A DNA stretch of 64,000 nucleotides, from NCBI RefSeq assembly GCF_008831285.2, contig NC_045138.2, positions 41,967,115 to 42,031,114 of the forward strand, read 5' to 3'. This document shows positions 33,459 to 45,500 of the stretch, one piece after another (positions within the stretch are counted from its first letter, which is position 1; each line of letters opens with the position of its first letter). Made by a program: the position numbers and the translations under genes. The notes under the pieces are model-generated. The model did not search any database, had not been told where the DNA came from, and saw only the letters and a program-made list of their open reading frames with translations. This DNA comes from Nymphaea colorata. Taxonomy: Eukaryota > Streptophyta > Magnoliopsida > Nymphaeales > Nymphaeaceae.

Positions 33459-36400
33459 CTAGTCAATCTCAATGTGTTTTGTTCGGCCATGTTGTATAAG
33501 ATTGAAAGCAATGTCGATGGCGCTTTGGTTGTCACACATTAGTACTGAGCTTTTAAATTTTTCTCTTATATCTTCTAGCAAGTGTCGAATCCAAGTCACG
33601 TCTGTTGTCCCTGCAGCCGTACATTTGTATTCAGCTTCTGTACTTGATCTTGCAACTGCTCTTTGTTTTCTACTACTCCAAGATACCAAATTTTTGCTTA
33701 TAAAGATGCAAAAACCAGAGATAGATCTTTTTTCGTCTAGATCTCCAGCCCAATCAACATTAGTATATGTGATTAATTCATGACTAGCAGCTTCATTTTC
33801 ACTTTTACAATACACTAATCCATCTCTAACAGTTCCCTTGAGATACCTTAGTATCCTTTTAACTGCATTCATATGTGTGTCCCTCAGTGCACGCATAAAT
33901 TGAGACACTTGATTTACCGCATAGGTAATATCAGGTCTGGTAAATGTTAAATATTACAAAGCACCAACAATGTTGAGATATTTGGTGGGGTCTTCATATG
34001 TTTCCCCGTCATTTATACTCATCCTTTGGTTCAGAACACTCGGTGTTTCAACAAACTTACAATCCATTATGCATATTCTATCCAACAAGTCAAGAGTATA
34101 TTTCTGTTGCGTCAAGGTAAGATGATCTCCTTGCCTATCAATTTCAACCCCAAAGAAATATTGCAGGCTTCCTGAAAGTTTTTGACCCTTTATCTCATCA
34201 AAATGTTTTTTCGAGTTCCCTGTAATGATGATGTCATCAACATATATAAAGAGGAGGGTAATAACACTTTCTTTCTTGAAAATAAAAAGAGACTGGTTGA
34301 GATGACTGTTTTGAAATCTGTATTCCTTTATTTTGTTTGACAAACTATCAAACCATGATCATGATGCTTGCTTAAGTCCATACAGAGATTTTTTTAGTTT
34401 GCAAACCCACTCGCTAGAGTCTTTTTCAACAAAACCAAGAGGTTGCTCCATGAAAACTTCTTCCTTCAAATCACCATGAAGGAAAGCATTTTTAATGTTT
34501 AATTGATTTTGTTTCCACTCATATTCAACAACAAGGGATATAATCACGCGAATGGTTCCCTTTTTTTATTATGGGACTTAACGTCTCATCATAATCATGC
34601 CCAAATTGTTGAGTAAATCCTTTTGCTACCAACCTTGCTTTGTGTCTTTCTATGTTGTCGTCATGTTTGTATTTGATTTTGTATACTCACTTGGAGCCCA
34701 CTATATTTTTTCCATGACTTGGAACGATCTCCCATGTTCCACATTCATGCAAGGCATACATTTCTTCTCTCAGCTTTTCTTCAATGATGTGATTTTGATG
34801 CTTGATCAAATGAAGTATGTTCTTCCTCTTGCCAACTTTTACTATGAATAACTGAAAATCAAGTGATAAAAAACCATTGCTAACCCACCTGTGAATAAGA
34901 TGGCGAATGCATTGGGATCTTCTAAGGTGGGGCATGTTGTCTTCTTTATTGTGAGCATTTTTGTCCTTTAGTCATTGATTGTAGATAAGACCCGAATACC
35001 GATGTGAATTGTTGCTCTGTTCTTCATTATTGCTTTCGTGAACACTTGATGATTGTATTGGACCCTCTTGATTTTCACTTTGGGGCACGTCAGATGACTG
35101 CATTGTTCTCTCTCGATCTTCACCCTGAGGCACATCATTTTCTGAAATAGAATCTGCATTGAATAACTGTGTACTTGTCCAGGGATCATAAGATTCAATG
35201 GTCATAAGCATTTCATTAGTATCATCAAATTTATGCTAATCAAAAGTAACATTTTTTGAAGTCTTGATATGTTTAGTTGTTGGATCATAACATTGAAAAC
35301 CTTTATATTCATTAGCATATCCAAGGAATCTACATTGAATAGCTTTGTCTTGAAACTTATTCCTCAATGCAGCATCAACATGAACATAGCATACATAGGC
35401 AAAAACCTTCAATTTCTTATAATCAGGTTGTTTGCCTAAGAGTGTGAAATATGGCAATTTAGACATCAAGAGTGTCATAGGCAAACAATTTATTATGTAT
35501 ACAGCTGTACGTAAGACTTCAGTCCATAAGGAAATGAGCAGATTAGTATCATGCATCATGCTCATGGTGCTTTCAACTATATGTCGATGTTTGCGCTCAA
35601 TTACACCATTTTGTTGTGGTGTGTAAGGACAGGAGATTTGTCTAGTTATGCCTTTTTCACGTAGAAATTCAATAAAATCAAGTAAGAATATTCTCCCCCA
35701 CTATCACATTGAAAATGCATAATATTCTATGAAAAATTGGTTTGAATCATGGCATAGAAGTTTCAAAATATGTGGAGTACTTCCGATTTATGTTTCATGA
35801 AGTAAATCCAAGTGAATCGTGAGTAAGAGTCAATGAATAAGACATAATATCATGAACAGACATGGAATCAATAGGGGCTGGCCACCAAACATCAGAAAAA
35901 ATAATTTCAAAGGGTTTGGAGGCCATTTGATTTATATTATGGAAAGGTAAAACATGACTCTTACAAAGTTCACAACTTGAATATTTTTTGACACTTGAAG
36001 TAAGAGGTAAGCTTGATCTTGGAGTGAGACTATCTGTGACAAGTTTTTCAATAAAATGTCAACCATAGTGTCCCAACCAATTATGCCACAGATCAGATTC
36101 CAAAAATTGGTTAGAGCCTCTTACTTTTGATTGGAAATGGCAAGGGCTTGGTGACGCATTATGAGAAAGAGAAAATGTCTTCAATCCTATACCAAAGGTG
36201 GATGAATCTTTGGGTAGACATTCCTTGAGGACATACATATTCTCTTGACGCTCCCCTTTAGCAAACATTTTCTTCGTTTGGAGGTCCTTGACATAGACAA
36301 AAAAAGGTGTGAATTCAATAAAAGAGTTTGTATCATCAATGAGTTTAGAAATGGATATGATATTCTTTTTTATATTGGGAGCAAAAAAACATTGGACAAT

Positions 36401-37333
36401 GATAGAGAGGAAGATGACAAAGGAATATGTGCATTTCCAATATGTGTAATGGGATGAAATTTTTCATCACCTGTTATAATGCAATTTCTACCATAATGAG
36501 GAGATAAGTTAGTCAATTTACCTGCATTTCCTATCACATGGGTAGTTGCACCTAAATCCAAGAACCATTCTCCCTACTCATTTTGCTTTATAGTCATTTT
36601 GGAGAATGCGGCCATCAATAGTTGTTGCATATCTTCGACGGTGGTTTTAGAATTTTGTCCTCCTTGTTTGTAATCATGTCTTACCCCTTTGTTTTTATTT
36701 TGAGGATTAAACCAGCATTGTGCCTTCAAGTGCTCTTTCTTGTTACATTGAAAACAAATTTGTATTCTTCTTGAAGTATTCAAACGAGGCATGCCTTGGT
36801 TATTTGGTGTTGGTAAAATGCTGCGACCACCATGATCCGAGTTCCCATGGTTCTGACCAAATTTTACACTCATGGACAACACATTTTGGGAGTTCCCTTG
36901 ATCAGTCGTTTCAATGACTCTTTTCATATTCATTTCATATTGGAGGAGTTTACCTTGTAATTCATTGAAGGAGGGCAGAATAGGAAGGACCTCAAGAACT
37001 GTAATAAAGGCATGATAATCATGCCCAAGTCCACTTAAAGTTTGCTGCACCTTCTCCTTATCAGGAATGTTATTCCCTGAGGTAGCAAGTTGGTCTGCGA
37101 TAGCCTTAATACACCCCAAATAATCCATGATAGATGTTGAACCTTTGTTCAAATTCTGAAATTCTTTCTTTAGGTACATAATCCGAGCTTCTGATAGATG
37201 TTTGGGAAAAAGTATCAACAAGAGTTTCCCATAATTCTTCCGCAGTACAGCCATCAGAAATTGAGAGTAACACCTGTTGAGATAGAGTAGACAAAATATA
37301 TGCAACCAGACTTTGGTCACGTCTCATCCACAC
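33459..37333 (-). pseudogene. Copia gag-pol remnant
   Basis: Read on the minus strand. gag: 37333-36574 with one frameshift near 37110-37320. It ends with a zinc knuckle, CFQCNKKEHLKAQC, near 36770. Protease: from about 36561, MDLGATTHV, where the usual catalytic Asp-Ser/Thr-Gly reads Asp-Leu-Gly. Integrase: about 36270-35230, with the LWHNWLGHYG start of the zinc-binding part and FLGYANEYKGFQC near the end. RT: 34935-33954, with NAFLHGDLKEEVFMEQP, YGLKQAS and YVDDIIITGN. RNase H: 33908-33459, with DWAGDLDEKRSISGFCIF, SSTEAEY and TKHIEID. Several stops and frame changes make it non-functional. Confidence 0.92.
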
Positions 37334-37695
37334 AACATGTTCAAGGTTGCTGTTTTCTTGTATAACAATGACCTCTCCCGCCTCATTCTTTATCTCCTAT
37401 GGAATAGATATTGGTGTTGCCTTTGTTGAACCAACGAGATGTCCAAAGAGGCCTTGACTTCTTATAAAAGGCATGATCTGCCTTTCCCAGGTTAGATAAT
37501 TTTCATGGTTGAGTTTTTTGGTAATAAGATGAGGAAGAAAATTTAAGGACATACCAGAGTGTGAAAGGTTTTCCGTGACAACAGAAAGGAGGGGTATACA
37601 GGTAGAAAATGAAAGGGAAGGAAGATACGATATAACAAGATGTGCCCAGATCAGATCTGTTTGGGCATTTCGTTAGGTAGAGATAGCGTAACCTT

Positions 37696-37707
37696 GCTCT
37701 GATACCA
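37696..37707 (-). other. Primer-binding site (initiator-Met tRNA)
   Basis: TGGTATCAGAGC on the minus strand, immediately adjacent to the 5' LTR. Confidence 0.88.
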
Positions 37708-38129
37708 TGATAGAAATATGACACCAATATCTGCAACTATAAATCTATATTCACACAGGAAGGCAGAGAGAGAAAGAATGAAACAAGAAGAAACTGAGAA
37801 GAAGAAGCCGTGACCAGGATAGTCAACATGACCCATATTTATAAGAGAGAACATTTACAATTGTAGAATCATAAGAGACTCTTCATCATATAATCCTAGG
37901 AGACTTCACATATTAGAATGACATTAAATACCTCAACACAATTTACAAGAACGTAGAATCTTAGGAGATTTCACATATTACAAGGACATTGAATGCCTCA
38001 ACACAGTTTACAAGAACGAAGAATCCTAAGAGACTTCACATATTACAAGGGCATTGAATAACGTGAGACATGGTTCAACGTGCTGGATTTTGGATCCAGA
38101 TGGAGGATCCGAAAATCTGTTGTTTAACA
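37708..38129 (-). repeat. 5' LTR of the copia element (422 bp)
   Basis: Same length as its partner with no net indel. This is the 5' copy because the primer-binding site touches its inner edge at 37707. It should hold the element's promoter, but I see no clear TATA box. Confidence 0.93.
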
Positions 38130-39335
38130 TGTGTTATCGTCATGGATGGAGTTCTCCTTAGACCAGCATTATATTTCATATTTTCTTCATTTTATGCTCC
38201 TTGAAACTTGCATCATCATCATTGTTTGTTTCCTTGAGTGCTCGATTTTGCATGTTGTGTTTCTCATATTATAAGGCCGCTAAAGAGATCAGGCTGCATC
38301 TATGGATGTTGCCCTTTCGACAGTCAAATCATTGGCTTCCCTTGTTACATGAATTTTATGGATTTTGAAGTCAAGAACATCATGTGATTGACCTAATTCA
38401 TATAAAACCTTTGATTTTCATTCATTTGTTATGTTTAAAATGAATATGTTTCACATGTGTTCGTTTGGGTTCTTTTGTGTTTTTGTGGATTTTTAGCTAT
38501 GATCATTATGAGATTAGGTTGGTCCACGTGAAACCATAGATGAATGGGCACTAACAGTGGCAAAATTCATCCATATATATTCATATACGTTATTTTCAAG
38601 TTTTGGCATCCTACATGTTATGAACATGTAATTTTTCTTTTTGCTTACAAGTGTGCATCATATTTGGCATGTTTCATGCATGATAGGTATTGTTCATGTC
38701 CCATGCATTAGTCTACGTGTCTAGGTCATGGAGGAGATCATCTTTAGATTGATTTTCAAGTTTTAGGTATCCATATGATGATATTTTTAAAACCTGGTTT
38801 CTAAAATTTACAGAATTTTGCCCCACTTTAGCACATTTTGAGACTATGAGTCGAATGTTGACAAAGCCACTTTTACTGTTTAGCGAGGTTGCCCACCCAC
38901 TACTTTGCCAGACCGTGCGACGTCGTCGATAATTTTTTTTTTTTTGGTGAGGGTAGTCACTTTTCGTTTTATTTTTTTATACATTTTTAAATAATATATA
39001 CAAATACAATAGGTACTCTTATCAATAGTTTATTATTTTAACATTTTTATGGAGAGACGTCTTTGTGGCTATTTACATGAAAAGTTGAGGGGCCGGTTGT
39101 GCACGTACAAAACTTGGGCGGTAATCCGTTGTTGATAAAAAAAAAAAATTGGACGTCGCTGTGTAGTTTAATAACTTAAATATGGAGATTTCTTTTCCTT
39201 TAAAATAGTGACTGATCGGTGGATCTTCTGCCGCAGAATGCATACACGAATAAGCGGGAGGGACAATCGAACCAGAACAACCGCACTTCGCGGTCGCGGA
39301 ACGAGGAGAGCACGGAGGCACTAGCGTCTCGAGCT
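38130..39335. other. Upstream region of the RRM gene
   Basis: 1.2 kb between the copia element and the RRM start codon. No gene, and no promoter element that I can place with confidence. AT-rich until about 39210, then GC-rich leader sequence. Confidence 0.5.
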
Positions 39336-39570
39336 ATGCGGTCGCTGAGGAATGCGTCATTCGGTGCATTCCCTTCCCTTGCCTCTTTCATTCGTAACTC
39401 CATCTCGTTCACCACCTCCTTCTCCCCTGTATCGTCGCCGTCACTTGTCCTGCTGGGTTGTCGCTGCCTGTCGACGTCATCTTCCAGGCTTTTCGTTGGA
39501 GGCTTGTCTTGGGGAGTGGACGAGAGATCCTTGAGGGATGCTTTCTCCTCTTTCGGAGACGTCACAGAAG
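39336..39570 (+). CDS. RRM gene, exon 1
   Basis: Transit peptide and first half of the RRM, including RNP2. Ends GAA-G before donor GTAACT at 39571, in phase 1. In genomic sequence the next exon lies 14.2 kb away. Confidence 0.88.
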
Positions 39571-42500
39571 GTAACTCTCTCTCTCTCCCCTCCCCTCCCC
39601 TTCCTCCCTCTCTCCCTCTATTAACACACGCACACACTCATACACACACATATGGAAGCAAATGGCCATCAAATTAGGCTGACGCCGTTAATCGATGCCC
39701 AGAAAGATGAAACCAAGTTGATGCCACGTAGGATCACTGTCATGTTCGGGGGGCATTTGGATTTGTACCCACGTGAATAAAGATGGGATAAATTGGACAT
39801 CTGGAAGCTATAATCGGGAAAAATTGGAATAATATTTAAGGTTTGAGAATGTCACGCATGATCAAGAATGACCTAGGTGGAGATGCTGGACTTGAGGATT
39901 TCATGTTCGACGTTCGTTTTTTTTGCAGCTACTTTTGCTATTTTTCTTGTGAAGATACGGTGCTGTCCTAGGGGTGTTCCATTTCGTCCCACTTTTGTCA
40001 GTGATTGCAATGGAACGTAGCCAGACGCCTCCTGATGGTGCACAATTAGCAATTCATTGCCTTAGCTTTGTATGACGATGAAAGGGTTGGGAATAATGTT
40101 CTTGGGTGTTGCCAAATAGCTTCTCTCTCTCTTGTATCTGGTCTAGGAAACTTTTTCTGCTTTTCTGATTGTAAGTAGCTTAGATTTTCCACTCGGCTGT
40201 ACGGTTCCACGATAAATCATAAGTCATATCTCTACATTTTGGATCGAGAATTTCGAGACTCTACCTTATTGGCAAGTATCAGATCCGTAGAGTTTTACTT
40301 ATTTCCATGCTTCTGTTTGAATAATTCTTGAGGACCCGAAAATTTAATTCAATCAATTATGTATAATTGCTTCGTGCTTGTAAGTATGTTTACAACTGAA
40401 AATTTAAGCTTCCCACCTTTGTTTGGAATCTCTGTATTAATTTCGTGGATGAATTCCATAACATTTCCTTCTCTCTACTCATCTGAAATAGAGGTCTCTA
40501 GTAACTGACAGTGGTCTATGGATATTGATGCATACATTTAGAGCCCACTGAGGTGACGCTTAAACTGTATAAGGAATCTGGTTATAGCATCAAAGCATGC
40601 TTCTGAAACTAATTTACACTTAAGTTATGTTTCTAATATGGTTTTAGCATTATCTGTACAGGCTGCTGGCTATTCTAATTTAATAGCTATGTGTCCTTTA
40701 TGTCTAAATTGCACTCGATCCGGGTGAATTTTTTCAATCATGAAACTGGATTGTAGTTAAGAAATAAAAAAGAACAGTTTTTGAGCCAAGTGCATAATTC
40801 ATTCTTAACATTTGATGATTGTTGTGTCTCAGTGATGCAATCGGAATAATTTTTGCGAGGAGCCTTCTTTTGATATAGTATGTCACAGGGATATAGATGA
40901 ATATAAGGTGATGCATCAATTTTATTAAGTTCTAAATTATGTTTCTGTATAGGGAGATATAGAATTCAAGCCAAAATGGAGTATCCACATGACATGCTTG
41001 AGGGTTATGATCCTGTCAAAGTTAAAAGCATCAGGAGACCAGGACTACCTGTCTTGTTAATAATGCCTGGTTGTCATGCTTGTATCAATGAATGCTGGAC
41101 AATATAGTGATTAGGTTTTGGTCTTTTTAGATTTTTTGGATAGAGAAAGGAGTATATGGATGGGCAAGTTGTATTAACAACTAAACAAATGAAGCAGCAG
41201 CCTACTTTTCCTTTATCTTGCTGGTTATTAACAGGAAGAATAGTAGTTTGAGAATAATCAAGATCACAAACAAAGATGCCACTTTCGGGTATAAACAAGA
41301 TGGGGGGCAGATATGAGAATATATGTCTAGAATCATCAAGATAATCTTAAAATGTGAATAGTTTGGAAGATGATGCTTAACGTAGCAAAGATGATGTGCT
41401 AAAATATCATATTGTATGGTGAAAGTTGCAAACACTTGAATTCAAGAATCTAACTTTTCTGTTCCGGAGGCTCACTTAAGCTAAATGAGGTTATAGCATT
41501 TCTTAAATGGCTAGAGCGCAATGTCTACTAAAGTTACTGTTACAGCCGGTAGTCTTAGAGAGAGAAAATCATCTTATTAAGTATTAACTAACCCTAATCT
41601 CAATAATAAATAGATTAGGGCAGCAGTAGAGACTTACAAATAACATCAACCAAAAATAGAGAAATGTTTAAAGAGAACTTCTAACTATTGAATATTGTAA
41701 AGGACTACTTAGAAACTTAAAGTTTTCTAATTCAACACTCCTCCTCAAGCTGGAGCATCCATATTAATCATACTAAGCTTGTCACAACATCTAGAGAAAT
41801 CACCAATAGAAAGAGCTTTGGTGAAGACAGACATCTGCAGTCGATCTTCAGAAGATACATGAATGGTGGCTATGTTTCCTCCTTGAACAAGGTCCTAATG
41901 TAATGGCAATCCACTTCAATATGTTTAGTTCTCTCATGAAAAACTGGATTGTTTGTAATGTATGTGGTGTATGTGGCTGCTCTATTGTCACAATACATCC
42001 TCATGGGAAAAAGAATTGACACACTTGGGCTAGTTAGCATGAATTTAGCTCAGGTCATTCAGCTTTAGTTTGAGTCATAGCTTTGTACTCAGATTCTGCA
42101 CTAGATCTTGACATCACACTTTGCTTTTTTCTTCTCTAGGATATAAGGTTGCTTCCCACAAATACACAGAATCTTGTGGTAGACTTTCTGTCTTCGATTG
42201 AGCCAGCATAGTCAGCATCACTATAGGCTTCCACTTCTAAGATTTTGCCTTTTGTGAACAAAAGTCCTTTACTTGAAGATGATTTCAAATATTTGACCAC
42301 CATTAATGTTACATCCTAATGAACTTTTCTAGGTCTTTCTATGAATTGACTTAGCTTCCTTACTGCAAAGTAACATAGAAGAGCTTTCAAGTAAGGGATC
42401 TGTATGATCGAGAATCTACTAATTATGATTGGTCATCATGAAGATGTATGCGTGTATTCATAGGTAGAGTGGCCGGTTTAGCTCCTAGCATCTTGGTATC

Positions 42501-45500
42501 CTACAATAAATCAAGAACATACTTCACATTGGGATAGAACTACACATTCATTGTTGGGAGCAACCTCTATTCCCAAAAAATATCATAGTTAACCAAGATC
42601 TTTCATCACAAAGTATTTTTGAAGAAACAACTTTGTACCAGAAATATCTTGATCGGAGTCACCTGTCTAGATAATATCATCAACATAAACTACTGGAATG
42701 GTCATACCCTTGGAATTCTTCTTGATAAACAGAAAATGATCTAGAGGGGATTTCGTAAAGCCACACTTTGAGACCACCTCAGAGAACTTGTGGAACCACG
42801 CATGAGGACTCTGCTTGAGTTCCATATATAGCTGTCTTCAGTTTGCACACTTTTTCACACTTCCATTGTTGTTGAAAGTTGAAACCTTAGTAGCTGTTGC
42901 ATTTAGACAGTCTCATCGAGATTACCATACAAAAAGACATTTTTGACATCAAGCTGATACATGTGCCAGTCATGGTGTACAACCACGAAGATGATAAGAC
43001 GGATGGTTTCCAACCGGACAACAAGAGAAAAAGCTTCAAAGAAATCAACAACATAGGTCTGTATGCAGTCTTTAGCAACCAACTTGGCTTTGTATCTTTT
43101 CATAGAACCATCAAAATGATATTTCACAGTGAATACCCACTTGGAGCCAACAATGTCACAACTAGGAAGTGAATCAACAAGTTCCTAGGTGCCCACCTGA
43201 ACCAAGGCATCTATCTCATCTTGCATAGCTTGTCTCTACTGAGTATCTAATAAAGTATATTGGTGACAAGTAAGAACTGCATGGATAGTCAGAGCTTGAA
43301 TAAACTGTTGCATACTTTGACCAACACCGTCAGTAGAAACAAAATGAGATATCAGATGCAAAGTACACTGTCGCTTGCCTTTGTGAGGAGCAATAGGTAA
43401 GTCCTGATGGGGATCAGATATATTTATGCTCAGCTGGGTATAGTCACCTTAGATGTACTTAACTCTTGAGAAGAAGTTGGGGAATGATCATGAGAGGGGT
43501 CCTGTCGGTGTCTGTATATTAGCGGAGGATCACGAAACTTGGAAAGACCAGAAGGAGACTCACTAGAAGGAGAACCACATGGGAATGACACCAATGGAAT
43601 GAGAGGAATAGGTAGTGGGCCAGATGATCGTGGCATCTAAATAGAGGTAGGAGAGGGACTATGATAAGGTTGAGACTCAAAGAATGTGACATCCGCACTG
43701 CTCCTTTTGAGTCAAGGAGTCAAAACATTTGTAACCTTTATGAGTTTTGGAGTAGCCAATGAAGATATACTTAATTGCTTCAGTAGCCAATTTATTATGT
43801 GTAGGTCCAAGGTGTGAACAAAGCATGTGCAACAAAATATTTTGGAAGCGATCAGAAACAACGGTCGTTGTGGCCCTGTGGGTACACAAGTTTAATGAGA
43901 ACCTGGTTGTCGATGGAGGATGAGGGTAAACGGTTGGTCAATGAATAAGCAACAAAAATGACATCTCCTAAAAAATATGCAGGTAAATGAGTATAAAGCA
44001 TCAGGGAACGCACCTCATTTAAAAGTTGGCAATATTTTCGCTCAGCTACTCCATTTTGCTGGGAGGTATGGAGACAAGTAAACTGAGGGGAAATGTCATT
44101 ATCAGAGTAAAATTTTATTAATGTAGATGCCTTGAACTCAAGTGCGTTATTAGTGCGAATGCTTTTAACAAGAATAGCAAACTGGGTCTTTATTTCAATA
44201 ATAAGGTTCTTGAGAGTATATATGATTTCAGACCTTTCTTTCAAAAGAAAAACCCAAGTGGCTCGAGAATAATCATCAATAATGATAATGAAACAATGAA
44301 ATCTAGACCTGCTAGCAACTTTGTTAGGACCCCACACATCAACATGAAGAAGATCAAATAGTCTACAACTAGACGACCTAAGACTTGATGACAGACTTCA
44401 CACTGGAACGACTCTGGTACTGACAGATGAGGAAGTAGGTGTTAGAATGTGTGTATCCCTTCTATACATACATATATGTACATACATTACATATATTAGT
44501 CATCTAATATGTGTCACATATATATGTATTTTATAGGTTTGGGTACTTAGGATATTTATGTAACTTTTTACCTTCTTTTTGTCTTTTTATTTTCTGTATT
44601 TTTCCTGTTTTACCCCTGCCCCTTTCTGATTTTATCCAAAGGGGACCCAAGGGGAGACTAGTCCCAACGGCTAGAATTCTAGCCATTGGAACTAGTCTCC
44701 AACAGCTAGCTCTCTCCTCTCTTTTGTCTCTTCTTTATCGAAGCATATAGAGATGGACTGTCATTATGTTTGTGAAGAATTCCTTCAGAAGAATATTGAT
44801 CTCTCCTATGTTTCTTCTGAATATCAACTAGGCGACTTCTTCACAAAGGCTCTTGCAGCAGCCAGATTCCAATTTCTCCTTGGCAAACTTTCGGTTATCA
44901 CACCGTAAGTTTGAGGGGGGGTGTTAGAATGTGTGTATCCCTTCTATACATACATATATGTATATACATTACATATATTAGTCATCTAATATGTGTCATA
45001 TATACATATATATGTATTTTATAGGTTTGGGTACTTAGGATATTTATGTAACTTTTTACCTTCTTTTTGTGTTTTTATTTTCTGTATTTTTCCTGTTTTA
45101 CCCCTGCCCCTTTCTGATTTTATCCAAAGGGGACCCAAGGGGAGACTAGTCCCAACGGCTAGAATTCTAGCCGTTGGAACTAGTCTCCAACGGCTAGCTC
45201 TCTCCTCTCTTTTGTCTCTTCCTTATAAATAGTGTAGATTCTCTAGTGTAAGGTCATGGCTTTTTAGCCTACTTTATGTATCTCTCATTGTGATTAATTT
45301 AAGTTCTTCTTCACCTCTTGTTTGAGGGCTTGTGAGTTTGACTTGTTGGTGGAAGCTTCAAGGCTGATTTGCTTGAAGTATTTGTCTCTTTGGGCCTGAT
45401 TTACAGTAGGTGACAGAGCTTGGAGACAAATGGATGACCTAGTTTGAGATGCCACTGGAAGGAGGATGACAATAAAGAAGTCGAGGAGGCTGTAATACCC

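Larger units (their letters stand above)
32872..38129 (-). mobile_element. Full-length but inactive Ty1/copia retrotransposon
   Basis: A 5258-bp element in minus orientation. The two LTRs are both 422 bp. Next to the 5' LTR, the primer site TGGTATCAGAGC (37707-37696) pairs with initiator-Met tRNA. The polypurine tract TTGAGGTAGGGTG abuts the 3' LTR. Flanks are GGTGT and TGTGT, a 5-bp duplication with one change. From 37.3 to 33.5 kb the inside reads gag, protease, integrase, RT, RNase H, the copia order. Frameshifts and stops break it into many pieces, so it cannot move by itself. By hand I count about 42 differences over the LTR pair (near 10%), an old insertion. Confidence 0.93.
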
